A stretch of DNA of 64,000 bases from Podocnemis expansa (lineage: Eukaryota; Chordata; Testudines; Podocnemididae), in contig ML681990.1 in the NCBI GenBank assembly GCA_007922195.1, positions 35,682,109 to 35,746,108 of the forward strand, in the 5' to 3' direction. A program made the translations under genes and the position numbers. Positions 11,857 to 22,100 of the stretch are shown here, piece by piece. The notes beneath the pieces are model-generated. The model ran no database searches. It was not told the origin of the DNA and saw nothing but the letters and a program-made list of their open reading frames with translations. Every line of letters starts with the position of its first letter. The stretch's first letter is position 1.

Positions 11857-12055
11857 CCTCAGGTCTTTTTCAGTAGTACTACCACCAAGCCAGTTAATCC
11901 TCATTTTGTATTTGTGCATTTGAGTTTTCTTTGAAAATGTAGTACTTAGTACTTGTGTTTACTGAATTTCATCTTGTTGATTTCAGATCAATCTTTGAAT
12001 TTTCAGTATCATTTTGAATTCTAAGCCTGTCATCAACACTTCAATAAAAAATGAC
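11857..12055 (-). mobile_element. older CR1 LINE, continuation
   Basis: This picks up exactly where the CR1 at 9262-9903 stops, after the second hAT duplication. The phrases cctcattttgtatttgtgca and gaatttcatcttgttgattt are inverted CR1 ORF2 sequence. Homology fades near 12050. Confidence 0.75.
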
Positions 12056-12671
12056 TCTTTCAGTCTAATTCACTGCTAGGGGGTCTCTTGAGCACCCCAT
12101 CACATGCTGTGTAACAAAGAAGGACTGCATGAATGAGGCTACTTTTGTCCCCATCCCACAAAATTCTGCCTAATATTATAGGTGATTCACCCACCCCCAA
12201 CTCTTTTTTTAAGGGGAAGTATTTTCACTGCTTTTCTCCACCACCCATTGGTTACTGGGGAGATCACAGCAGTCTGTTTTCTCCAAGGCAAGTTACACCA
12301 TAAATACCAGGGAACTGTTCCAGAAACAGGTCACATTGCACGCTCTTTCCAAATAAAAAACATTCCTTCTCATTAGTCACTGTGCCTTACCAGGCAAAGG
12401 CGGGGACCCCTTTTCATTAACAGAACACTTTGAACTAAACAAGTACATTTCACCTGATCCCAAAGTTTAAACTTTAAGTACTACTCACTTCTTATGCTAA
12501 TTTAATTGGTGAGACGTTTGCACAGGAAATTCTACTCTCTTTGCTCTAGGCTAGCAGGAAGAGTAGAATATAAAAAGCTATGAGTTCTAGCTAGTGGTTC
12601 TCAAAAAATGCTCCAGTACTTAACATTGCCCCTTGAATCAGTTGCAAGAATGGAACTCAGACTCTTTATAT
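12056..12671. other. intergenic, nothing recognised
   Basis: No supported gene or repeat; some poly-T and A-rich tracts. Confidence 0.4.
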
Positions 12672-12676
12672 GAGAG

Positions 12677-13494
12677 TGTGACAGGGTAGCCCCACCCTGC
12701 ACTTTAAAAGCCCAGCACACGCTATGGGCGGTGGAAGTCCTGCCCCCTAGACTCTGCTGGGCATGCTCAGACTGCTGCCCCAGTATAAAAGGAAGCAACT
12801 CTGAAAGTTCAGTCTGGGCCAACCAGCAGAGAGAAAGGACGTCTGCTGGGAGCTCCTGCATCAGAGCTGCATCAGCCCCCAAACTGAGGGAGACTCTGTT
12901 GGCCAGAGGAGATTCTACAAAGTGGTTACCCTGCAAGTAGCACCTTGTGGTTGAAACCCAGGACCTGTAAGAAAGCTGATGACAGCTGTCCCGGGACAGA
13001 GAAAGCCAAGGCCCAGTGTTCAAGAAGGACTTTGCTCAGCCTTGGTAGGAAGTAGCCCAGGGGGTTCACAGGGTGAATTTAGGGTGTAGTGAAAATCCAG
13101 GCAGTGTGTTTTGGTCTGGATCCCTGCTGACTTGGGGCCATACCCAGTGGAGTGGGAGGACCTGACCCCTCCTGCCTGGGCACTGTTCCCCATCATAGAA
13201 TATTTTGTTGACTCTGGCTACTAAGCTGCGCTGCCCTGAGCAGAGGGCCGCTCATGGACTATTGTATTGACTTTGTGGGTACTAGACCACGCAGCCCTGT
13301 ACCTGAGGGCCTTGTACTGACTCTGGCCTCTAGGCCACACTGCCCTGAACCTAGGGATTTGCTTGCACCCAACCGCTAGGTTGTAGTACCCTGGTGCAGT
13401 AGATTAAAGAGTGTCGCAAGGGTACCCTGCCTGCTAATTGTGCCCTCTTCGTATTTCTCCACCTTGGGGCACTAGAGGTGCATACCCGGCGACA
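12677..13494 (+). mobile_element. solo LTR, 818 bp
   Basis: It begins TGTGACAGGG, ends CCCGGCGACA (TG...CA) and is flanked by the same 5 bases GAGAG (12672-12676 and 13495-13499). There is a TATA-like box, cagtataaaagg, at about 12781. No internal retroviral or Gypsy coding sequence adjoins it, as expected for an LTR left after recombination between two LTRs. Whether it comes from an endogenous retrovirus or a Gypsy element cannot be decided without the internal region. The TATA box suggests + orientation. A minus-strand frame of 140 codons inside it (12601-13023) has no recognisable homology. Confidence 0.72.
13208..13372 (+). repeat. three degenerate tandem copies of about 55 bp inside the LTR
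   Basis: Each copy reads ttgactctgg or ttgactttgt, then a ctaag/ctag segment, then cgctgccctga, cgcagccctgt or cactgccctga, then a gagggcc-like phrase. The copies start near 13208, 13267 and 13317. Tandem repeats of this kind are common in LTR U3/R regions. Confidence 0.6.
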
Positions 13495-13499
13495 GAGAG

Positions 13500-14484
13500 A
13501 TTTTCATGAACATTGGACTAATGCTGCTTCTATTGAATCTGTTGGTGAAAGTTCCATTAACTTTACTGGCAGAAGGATCAGACCCTTAAAAAAGACAGTG
13601 AAAAGGATATAAATCTGTCATTTAAAATTTATTAATTTCTATGTGATGAAGCCAGCGTTTGAATTTGTTGGCCTTTCAATTTTTTTTAAAACTGCTTCTT
13701 GACTTCCCTCTATTAGAATTAGAGAACAAAATCTTGAGGGACCAAAGGAATTTATGTATTTTTAAATCTTTAGAGGTTTTTTTATGCTATGACCAAGTAT
13801 AGTCTAATTGCCTTGTATAATCAATATCTACACAGGCCCCTGTCTCAATTAATAATCAAACTAGAATTAAACATGGTGCAAGTGGGGGCAGGGGACACAG
13901 ATGTGATCTCAGGGCTGCTCTAGCTTATATTGTACTTTCCATGGCCCTAAGAAATAGAGTTGCTATAGTACAATGCCCTTTAGCTATGCCACCTCTGTCA
14001 GTACTGGGAATAGAGCCCCCAGTGCTAGCTCTATGCAGGTGACAAGAATGCTTTTGCAGAGGGGATTCTCTTCCCATTTTTAGGCCTTTTACTGAGTAAA
14101 AATAGCATTAAATGGCTTTTGTATAACTGAAAATCAGGCCTCCAGGGGTCAAGGCTGGTTACTTCTCTCTTACAGTGATTACTAAGTTAATTTTAAATAT
14201 TTCCTTTAAAATACAATTTTACTGTATTTTGAAACATTGCATATATTAAATATTTTTGCCCCTCTGCCAAGTAGTAACAGATGTCACTGCATTGCACATC
14301 AAATTCCCATGGGGGGAGAAATCAGTTATCTGGTATTTGGATATTCTCTTAGTGAAACTTACTCCATTGCACTATATACACCAGTCCGTGAACAGAGGTG
14401 GTCACAAACACTGCATAGGAAATCCCCCCTTCATGAACGTCAGCCAACCCCCCCCATCAGTTCACAAGAAGCACCTGTGCACTA
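13500..14484. other. intergenic, nothing recognised
   Basis: AT-rich sequence with no supported gene or repeat. A 142-codon frame at 14256-14684 overlaps the MITE to the right and is not credible. Confidence 0.4.
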
Positions 14485-14698
14485 AAGCCTTTTCTACACT
14501 ACCAGTGTACATCAGCAAAGCTACGTCTCTCAGGTATGAAAAATCCACTTCTGTGAGAGACATAGCTATCCTGACCAACCCCAAAGTAGACAGCCTGCCT
14601 ACACTGATTGGAGAACCGTCTCCTATCACTCTAGACAGTCTCAGCACTCAGGTGCTCCAGCAGCATTGCTGTAGTGTGTTTTGAGTGTAGGCATACCC
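14485..14698. mobile_element. PIF/Harbinger-like MITE
   Basis: The left end (aagccttttctacactacca) and the right end (ttttgagtgtaggcatac) are diverged inverted copies of the GGG(T/C)..GTCTACACT terminus used by the Harbinger elements at 39236 and 55526. The 3-bp duplication is not clear, so the exact ends are uncertain. It is non-coding. Confidence 0.6.
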
Positions 14699-15016
14699 CC
14701 AAGAGTCTAGACTCAACTCTAGTTAAACTCCCACACCTCCCCCCCCACCCCCAAAAGAACATGTATCACAAATATAACAGGAATATAGCATTCCTTCAGA
14801 CTTTATACCAATCATATGCAAAGAGAAATAATTTACGTGACTCTGTTACAGTGAGATTTGGGAACTTTTATTAATTCTGTTTACTACTTATATGACAATA
14901 GTGTCCAGGAACTCCAGTCACTGGCCAGAACCTCATTGTACTAGGCACAGTAAGCATTTCTGCTGTAACTGTATCTGGTTTAGTAACACAGACAAGGAAT
15001 TTTGTGTCACTGATGA

Positions 15017-15165
15017 AGACTAACTTTATTTTTGCATGAACTTTTTGCCAGATGCCAGAAAGTGGAAAAACCTTATCAGATTCTGGCATCTGATGAAGTA
15101 GGACTTCACCACGAAAGCTTGTGTGAAAAATAAATTTGTTAGTCTTTAGCTGTGCCCTGCAAATA
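15017..15165. mobile_element. Penelope-like terminal inverted pair, left part
   Basis: The + strand reads gactaactttatttttgcat and then the inverted form, cgaaagcttgtgtgaaaaat with aaatttgttagtcttta. The two arms are joined by a perfect 12-bp palindrome, CAGATGCCAGAA (15049-15060) and TTCTGGCATCTG (15081-15092). It is the same layout as at 8385-8605. A SINE follows, and the rest of the PLE end continues at 15276. Confidence 0.7.
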
Positions 15166-15275
15166 GTGTAGTGGCTAAGACCTCTGCCTAACATGCAGAA
15201 AGTCCTGGGTTCAATTCTCAGGGGGTTGGACTTGATGATCTCATGAGGTCCCTTCCAGCCCTATGATTTGATTTG
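15166..15275 (+). repeat. tRNA-derived SINE with CR1-like tail
   Basis: A-box-like tagtggctaagacc (about 15169) and B-box-like gggttcaattc (about 15208) sit about 40 bases apart, as in a tRNA promoter. A tail then follows: gatgatctcatgaggtccct and tccagccctatga, which matches the CR1 3' end seen inverted at 10019. SINEs of this type are transcribed by RNA polymerase III and moved by CR1 reverse transcriptase. The flanks tgccctgcaaat and tgccacataact may be an eroded target duplication. This is a retroposon, not a working tRNA gene. Confidence 0.85.
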
Positions 15276-15335
15276 CCACATAACTTATTTGTTTTGCAGA
15301 ACTAGACTAACATGGCTACCCCTTTGGAGCTGTTT
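15276..15335. mobile_element. Penelope-like terminal fragment, right part
   Basis: tgccacataacttatttgtt, then gcagaactagactaacatgg and ctacccctttggagc is the usual continuation of the PLE end and was separated from 15165 by the SINE. Confidence 0.7.
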
Positions 15336-15888
15336 TAGCACTGATACCATATGAGAGATCTAGGGGCAAGTCCCACTCTTGTTATATTCATTGAAACTTG
15401 GGAAATAGATTAAAAGCCACTAGCCTGCAGTCATACTGTCACATGTTGGCGCTTGGCTCATCTCATAATGTTGGTCCTGAGTTACTATTTGCATTATATT
15501 TTTAAGGATGTTCCTTATGTGGCTCCTAATGCCATCCCTATTACATCTCAAATGTACTTTAAGCTATATACAGGCAAAACATAATACACCAATTGTGTTC
15601 AGTTACATGATTATGTAATACAAAAAAATTAAATATGCTAACTCTTGAAAGGAAGCTGTCTCCATGATTTTCAATCATCTATCCTTTTGCTCTTTGAAAT
15701 AGTTCATACCCCCCACCCCCAGTCTGAAAATGTGGAATACCCTTGAGAAGTATGCCATGTATACTGGAGTGCAACCACTTTCTTATTGCTTAAGGAAAGT
15801 CTTTAACTAGATTTAATTTCCCTCACCTTTTTATTGAATTGGGCTGCATAGAGGGGCTGTAAGATCCACAGATCCTTCCCTCTTTCTG
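15336..15888. other. intergenic, nothing recognised
   Basis: AT-rich with no supported feature. Confidence 0.4.
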
Positions 15889-16050
15889 GGTTTGTCTTCA
15901 CTGATGGCAACAAATTCGTTGCCATCAGATATATTTATCTGGATCAGTTGAGTGGAAATTAAGACCTGCTCAATCAATTCAAAAGTTGATTTAGTAAAGC
16001 CACCTCCATAAAAAGTGTAGTGCTGTATCAATGGGTATGTGTAGTGGCGA
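15889..16050. mobile_element. Harbinger-like MITE fragment
   Basis: gtttgtcttcactgatggca followed by acaaattcgttgccatcag matches, in inverted orientation, the right end of the MITE at 27438-27928. The opposite end was not found, so this copy is partial. Confidence 0.5.
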
Positions 16051-16639
16051 TGGTGCACAGAATACACTTTACCAGGTCAATGTAAGTTATGCAGTCTACT
16101 TTACGTAACTCCTGTCATTTGCTGTCAAATTAGCCAGTAAGTATAGAACAGGCCTCTGTCTTGCTTCTGAAGTGGAATACTTTTTCCCTACAGCCCTTTA
16201 TAGGACACTGCAGTTGCTCCTATTCACTCCAGATCAGCCTGGTTGACCAATGTGTTGATGGGAGGAGCTCCACCCAGTCCCCACCCATTTGCTTTGCGGA
16301 GAAATAGCAGTTGTGCTTTGACTGAAACTGTGATACAGCAGGCCACTAAGGGAGACAGAGACTTAACAGCCCTTATACTTCAGTCTCCTGAAAGATACTG
16401 AAGGGCAAGCAATGATCTTTTCTTTGATTTTTATTATTTAAAAAAAACTTTGGAAAGAAAGTGCTGTACAGCAATATATGTTGGTATATTAATATTACAA
16501 AAGAATGTGTCACGCTGTCTGGAGTGGTTCATTGCCTTGAGTGCCAACTTCAGAGCATACTGTCAAAAAGCTTGGCAGATACCGCAAATTGGGTGTTATG
16601 TTCATCTATAATTAGATTTCCCACACCTGATTTCACCCA
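16051..16639. other. intergenic, nothing recognised
   Basis: No supported gene. The GC-richer part at 16200-16400 could belong to a repeat but shows no diagnostic ends. Confidence 0.35.
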
Positions 16640-16721
16640 ATAACCAGTGTGAACTGCTGAAGCACTATAACAGCCTTGCTGTGGAGTCACAGACAGTCTG
16701 CTCGTCAGTCTGTTTTGCCAC

Positions 16722-17069
16722 CAGGGATGTCACTGCCACTGGGCCTGCAGGGGTCATGCCGTGCATTGCCCTGGGCTGGCCCTATCCTGGATCTGGCTCC
16801 GGTTCCTGCCACTGGCCAGCAGCAGGAGGAGCTGGATCTGGAGTGAGGCCACTTGTCGCACCTGGCTGGCAGCACAGCAGCAGGAACTGGATCCAACTCC
16901 AGGCCATCTGCCACTTGCTGGCAGCAGCTGGATCCAGCTCTGGACTGTTTGCCAGTAGCAGCTAGGGCCAGATTGGGCCCACCTAGGCCGCTTGCCATCA
17001 GCGGCTGGAGCCGGATTGGGCCCTGGGGGGTGGGGCCCGACTCCTTTTTTTAGGGCAGCAATGCCCCTG
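16722..17069. mobile_element. GC-rich hAT MITE, 348 bp
   Basis: Ends are CAGGGATGTCACTGCC on the left and GGGCAGCAATGCCCCTG on the right, imperfect inverted copies of each other. The flanks TTTGCCAC (16714-16721) and CTTGCCAC (17070-17077) agree at 7 of 8 bases. The inside is a degenerate tandem of ctggatcc / ccagctctgg phrases, which gives several spurious GC-rich reading frames on both strands. The ends belong to the same family as 37085-37217 and 51133-51452. Confidence 0.75.
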
Positions 17070-18083
17070 CTTGCCACACAGAAAGCTGGACTTCGTAATC
17101 AGTGGTTGCCATATATACGAAAGATCACAAAAGATTCCAGTCCCAAGAAACCAGTCACTTACTCCAGGTCAATTTGTACCTCAGATTTCACACCAAAGAC
17201 AATGTTTGTAGCCAATCATATAGTAAATTAACTAAGGATTTATTAATTAAAAAAAGAGATGAGTAAATTATTTACAGGTTAAAGGAGGGAACGTAGATAC
17301 ACAGATGAATTACAGTCTATAGTTTCAAAAGGTGACAGTTGTAGTAATCTGTCAGTACTTTTGGGACTAACCCTGGTTGACCCTGGGGATCTGTGCTTTT
17401 GTTTCTTAATTCCACTTCTGTGAGAATCCAAACAGCAAAGAGATGAAAAAATTTCATGTCCTTATCTTTCTTTCCGTCTTCAAGAATACATGTTGATGAG
17501 AAGAACTTTCTTGCAGGTTCCACCTTCCTGAGTGTAAGAGGTCCATTAACCCAATCGTTATATTGGGATGTTTCACAGTGACTCACTTAGTTTTGATAGT
17601 CCTTCCTGAAGGGCAGAGGAACTACTCTTCCTGCCTGGGTTCATGAATTCAGAGCTGCCATTTTTACAGTTATAAAGCAAAATGTAAGTATTACTTTGTA
17701 GCACTGGTTCCCACTCTGTGGCTCATGGGGGCTTTCAGAGTCACCCACCACTCACCTCCCACTGGCTGCAGGAGGAAGCTACTGCTTATGGACCCAGGTG
17801 GAGCATATTGCCACAAGGCTAAAAGAACGGTGGAGGCTTGCACCCCCGCCACCTGGCTGCAGCAGAGAGTACAGCAAAGCACTCCACCTGGGTCCCTAGG
17901 CATTGGTACCTGCTGATGCTAGAGCGGTGACTAGTGATTTCCCACCCCCATGGCTGCAGAAGGAAGACTCTGCTTAAGGATCCAGGTGGGGCTATAGCAG
18001 GTGTGTGGTTTTCCTGCTGCAACCAGGAGTATCAGTGAGGAGGGAGGCAGCCTCCTTTCAAAAGTGTTGTCTGGCTACAGGCT

Positions 18084-19367
18084 GTGGCTCTTCAGGGTTA
18101 TAACAATGAGCTCTTCGAGTGCTGCTCACATCATTCAGTTACAGGTGTCTACATGCCACAGTGCACTGTAGCTTGGAAAGTCTTTAGCATTAGCTTGTCA
18201 GCTCAGGGCACATGGCCAACCAGGGGCATCGCTGGCGCTGGACACACAGAGCATGTGCTCCGAATCCCGGCGCCAGTGCCCTGGGTCAGGCGGGGCCCAC
18301 CTCTCCCAGTCTCCAGCTCATCGTCACTGGGTAGCCCCTCAGCTATACCGAGACAGGTACCAGCACAGGCACCCCTGAAGATGCAACAAGGGTGCCATAA
18401 CCCAGCTCTGGTGCAGAAGAAGAAGAAGACCAAGGCGGCACTGCCCCTCATGGTGCCGACGTCAAGCCCGGTACCGACATCAAACCCGGTACCACTAGAT
18501 CCGTTGCTGCCAGGCCTGGTACTGACAAGCCCGGTACTGTCATCTGACCCGGCACCAACACCGGTACTGGCATCCAGCTCCATGCTAACCTCTGACCCGG
18601 CACCAATCTGCAACCAGGTGCTTGCAGCTAGCCCAACTCAGGGACCCAGCATGGCACCACCCAGCCCTCCACTGGTACCACAGTCGGGTACAGAGGGACA
18701 GGGAACCTCACTCCATCACTCCTCTGAAGAGCCCTCGGTACCGGGCTCACAGACATCAGGTGGAGTGTCTTCCAAATCGTTCTTTGAGGTCCGCCCCTCC
18801 CCTTCTCAGGAGGAGTGCCCGAGAAAGAGACTGCGCAAGAGCTCCCCATCCCCAAGCTCAGTGAGGTCAGCAAGACCACGGGTACATGGGGAGGTGTCCG
18901 TGCTTCCCACTGTGCCTACGCCTCTAGTGAGATCGTCCCATAATGAGTGGATCCTTGATTGGCTGAGCACAACAACCGATGACACCTCATCCTGCTATGC
19001 CTGGTTGAGTCCACCACAGTCCTCGGACCTCTCTGACGATGAACCTGATCCTGATTCTATGCAACACAGTAGATCCCGGGCCCAATCCTCCTCAATACCA
19101 GGTGAGTGTCTAATCAACACGTCTGCTGACCGTGAGGGGGATCCCCACATTGAGCAGGACCTACTTCACCGTATGGTGGCGAACCTTAAATTGAAATTAG
19201 GAGTAATCCAAGAGGAGGATGACTCCCTCTTCGATGCTTGCTGTAGAACCCCTCCAGCAAGGGTGACAATCCCATTACACTCAGGAGTATATCGCATCGT
19301 CCAAGAACGCTGGCAAACACCATCCTTGATCACGCCAGTGTCCAAGGTCACAGATAAGAAATACTAA
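18084..19367 (+). pseudogene. DIRS ORF1 (gag-like), 427 codons
   Basis: The protein is rich in Pro, Ser, Thr and Val. Residues about 120-190 are a degenerate repeat of PVPTSxPVP / VLTSxP phrases, encoded by DNA with many GGTACC-like words. A cluster of basic residues (PRKRLRKSSPSPSS) lies near residue 250, followed by an acidic Ser/Asp-rich stretch. This matches DIRS gag-like proteins, which are thought to package element RNA. The first 43 codons lie in the terminal repeat, so the real start is probably later. Residues about 45-78 resemble sequence encoded by a hAT MITE (51133-51452). A stop at 19365 separates it from the rest of the gag-like protein. Confidence 0.7.
18104..18214 (+). repeat. 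DIRS left inverted terminal repeat
   Basis: ctcttcgagtgctgctcaca, then tcattcagttacaggtgtct and acatgccac pair with the reverse complement of 23322-23440. Homology includes a matching aaagtctttagc segment near 18177. It runs out around 18214, where MITE-like sequence begins. Confidence 0.82.
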
Positions 19368-19616
19368 GTCTCTCCTGACAGGTTCTCTTTCCTATTTCTA
19401 CCCCACCCCAGGGTCTTTGGGGGTTGATGCCGTAAACCAAAGGGGGAGAGACAGGGCCAGCCAAGCTCCACGCCCAAAAACAAAGAGGCAAAGAAGCTCA
19501 ACCTCCTGGGGAGGAAGGTATACTCCTCCGCGGCCCTCCAGCTGCATATCTCCAACCATTCAGCCGTAATGACGCGTTACATGTTTAACCTGTGGGAGGC
19601 CATGTGAAACTTCCGC

Positions 19617-19955
19617 ATGGCCATCTCTGAGGAGCACCTGAGAGACTTTGAAGCAATGCTAGAAGAAGGGAAGAGGGCATCCAGGGATGCTCTGGTGGCA
19701 ACCCGGGACGCAATGGATACAGCAGCCCACACCATGGCCTCCACAGTCATGCATCAATTGGCCTGGCTCCAAGGCTCAGGCCTATCCGCACAGATGCAGC
19801 AAATTGTTCAAGACCTCCCCTTTGAAGGCCCTAACCTCTTTGCTTCATCGAAGGATATGAAGCTCCATGGTATGAAGGACTCTAGGGCCATGCTTCATTT
19901 CCTAGGGATATACACCCCGCAATCCAGCAGTTGCTCGACAAGACCACATCAATAG
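19617..19955 (+). pseudogene. DIRS gag-like C-terminal segment
   Basis: It is in the same reading frame as ORF1 after an interrupted stretch (19368-19616). It contains a helical segment with repeated Ala and charged residues (DALVATRDAMDTAAHTMAS) and ends with MKDSRAMLHFLGIYTPQ, which I recognise as the conserved C-terminal block of vertebrate DIRS gag-like proteins. There is no catalytic function. ORF1 and this piece were probably one protein. Confidence 0.65.
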
Positions 19956-20040
19956 ATCCAACAGCAGTTACAGCAATTAAAACAACAGATTCAGCTGCAG
20001 AGTCACTTCCCAAGATCTCTCCAGTTCCCCCAGCATCACC

Positions 20041-21642
20041 TTGGAGACCTGGATAAGGACAAGAACCGTCCAGGAAAGGGGGGAAAGCTCAACACCTCAC
20101 AGTCCAGAAGGCATGGACAGGAGTCTGACTACTGCTCAGGCTGTAAACGGCATTTTCGATGGTCCCTTTGAGGGCAGCGCGCCAGGGCCCCTGTTCTCCC
20201 CCCACCACCTGCACCACTTTGCCCTCCAGTGGGCCCACATTACATCAGACCAGTGGGTCCTCAACATGGTGGCTCAAGGATACCGCATCCAGTTCCTTTC
20301 AACCCCTCAAGACAGAAAACCGCCCCATCATACAGCACTGGGAAACCAAGAACAGTTATGCCGGCTCAAGGCCGAATGCCAAAAACTCCTCTCCCTCGGG
20401 GCCATGGAAAAGGTCCTCAAGTGGGAGAGGGGCAAGGGGTTTTACTCCTGATACTTCCTGGTCCCCAAACCCAACGGGGATCTACGGCCTATTCTAGACC
20501 TCAGAGCCCTGAACAGGTACATAAGCAGAATAAAGTTCCACATGGTTTCCCTGTCTGAAATTGTTCCCTCCCTGTCCCTGGAAGACTGGTTCGTAGCCCT
20601 CAGCCTAAAGGACGCTTACTTTCACATAGCCATCCAACCCCACCACAGATGCTTCCTCAGGTTTGTGGTGGCCCAGAGCCATTACCAGTTCACCGCTTTT
20701 CCCTTCGGGCTATTGCTGGCCCCCAGGATATTTACAAAATGTGTGGCACTGGTCACAGTGTTCCTACACAGAAGAGGCATCAAAATCTACCCCTACCTAG
20801 ACAATTGGCTCATGGTAGGGAAGTCAAGCTGCCAAGTACAACATCACGTCAAACTGGTAGTAAAGCTTTGCAGATTCCTTGGTCTCTGCATAAACACAGA
20901 GAAGTCAAAGCTCCGGCCCACTCAGGACATAGAATTCATAGGGGCGCGACTAAATGCCTATCGAGGCACGGTGTCCTTACCCCTGTCAAGATTTTGGTCC
21001 ATCTGCACCATCATTACGGAACTGCAAGCATTGAGACTAACCACAGCTCACCAGTGCAAGCAACTTCTGGGCCACATGGCGGCTGCCACCTCAGTAATGC
21101 AGACAGCATGCTTGAGGATGAGACCCTTCCAGCTCTGGTTCTCTACGATGTTCCAGCCATGGAGAGACCACCTAGACAAGATACTTTCGGTTCCCCAGCA
21201 CGCCCTGGAGTCCCTCCGAATCTGGAGGGACCACCGCTTCACGATGGGGGGTATTCCATTCAGGGAGCCCAAACCCTCAGTGACCCTGATAACGGACGCT
21301 TCGGACTCAGGTTGGGGAGCCCATCTGTCCGGGGGCCTCTCCACGCAGGGTCTCTGGACCCCCGAGGACAAACTCCTCCACATAAATGAGAAGGAACTAC
21401 AGGCCATCAGACTGGCCTGCATGACCTTCCTCGACAAAATTCACATCAGAACAGTCCAGGTCCTCATGGACAATACAACGGCCGTGTTCTATACCAACCG
21501 GCAAGAGGGGGTACGCTCCTTGGCCCTGTGCGAGGAGACGTGCAAACTGTGGCAGCTGGCAATAGATCACCACTTTACGCTGGTTGCCTCCCATCTATCG
21601 GGGGTGGACAACAGCTTAGCGGACTCAGCAGGAAAAGCCTAG
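20041..21642 (+). pseudogene. DIRS reverse transcriptase and RNase H
   Basis: One frame runs from 20041 to 21642 with a single in-frame TGA at 20449-20451, just before YFLVPKPNGDLRPILDLRALN. After the Met at 20542 the palm motif is SLKDAYFHI (Asp24), then FPFGLLLAP (residues 53-61). The catalytic box at residues 85-88 is YLDN, with Asn where the second Asp of YxDD is expected. RNase H follows with TDAS (Asp252), NEKEL (Glu275), LMDNTT (Asp300) and NSLADSAG (Asp351), all four acidic positions present. In DIRS this protein copies element RNA and removes the RNA template. The stop and the Asn make this copy inactive. Near 21640 the frame shifts into the next segment. Confidence 0.92.
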
Positions 21643-22100
21643 CGAATCACGAGTTGTCTCTCCACAACAAGGTATTTTCCTTGTTGACAGACAGATGGCG
21701 ACCTCCCCTGGTGGACCTCTTTGCCATGAAACAGAACCGCAAATGCCTCCAGTTCTGTTCCCTCTGGGGTCAGGAGGAGGGCTCACTCAGCGACACCTTC
21801 CTCCTCAGTTGGTTGGGGGCCCTTATGCATGCCTTCCCACCAATTCCCCTGATCCACAGAGTGCTACTGAAGGTCCTTGTGGACGAAGCACACGCCATCC
21901 TGATAGCTCCGGACTGGCCCAGACAGCACTGGTTCCCACTCCTGCAGGACTTGTCCATAAAGACCCCGCTCCGCCTCCCCCAGTGGGCGGATCTCCTAAC
22001 ACAGGACTCGGGGCACCTTCGGCACCCAAACCCATGCCTTCTGTACCTGACAGCCTGGATGCTCCCTGGCTCAGCGAGCAAGAGAGGTGCTGCTCTGACA
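21640..22100 (+). pseudogene. DIRS linker between RNase H and recombinase
   Basis: The frame continues one frame over: SLANHELSLHNKVFSLLTDR, then PLVDLFAMKQNRKC and LIAPDWPRQHWFPLLQDLSI. The VDLFA and APxWPxxxWFP phrases are the conserved post-RNase H region of DIRS polyproteins; its function is not established. It is joined to the RT by a frameshift. Confidence 0.8.

Noticed and set aside
12601..13023. Minus-strand frame of 140 codons
   Set aside because: It crosses the edge of a solo LTR and has no domain or splice context.
14256..14684. Plus-strand frame of 142 codons
   Set aside because: It overlaps a MITE and AT-rich flank and shows no motif.
15166..15275. Possible tRNA gene (A-box and B-box)
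   Set aside because: It has a CR1-like tail, no plausible cloverleaf 3' half, and lies inside a broken PLE, so it is a SINE.
16853..17077. Several overlapping GC-rich frames as a gene
   Set aside because: They occur in all frames of a degenerate tandem-like hAT MITE and have no consistent coding signal.
18084..19367. Long 427-codon frame as a host gene
   Set aside because: It begins inside a DIRS terminal repeat and is followed by DIRS RT and recombinase; its composition fits a gag-like protein.
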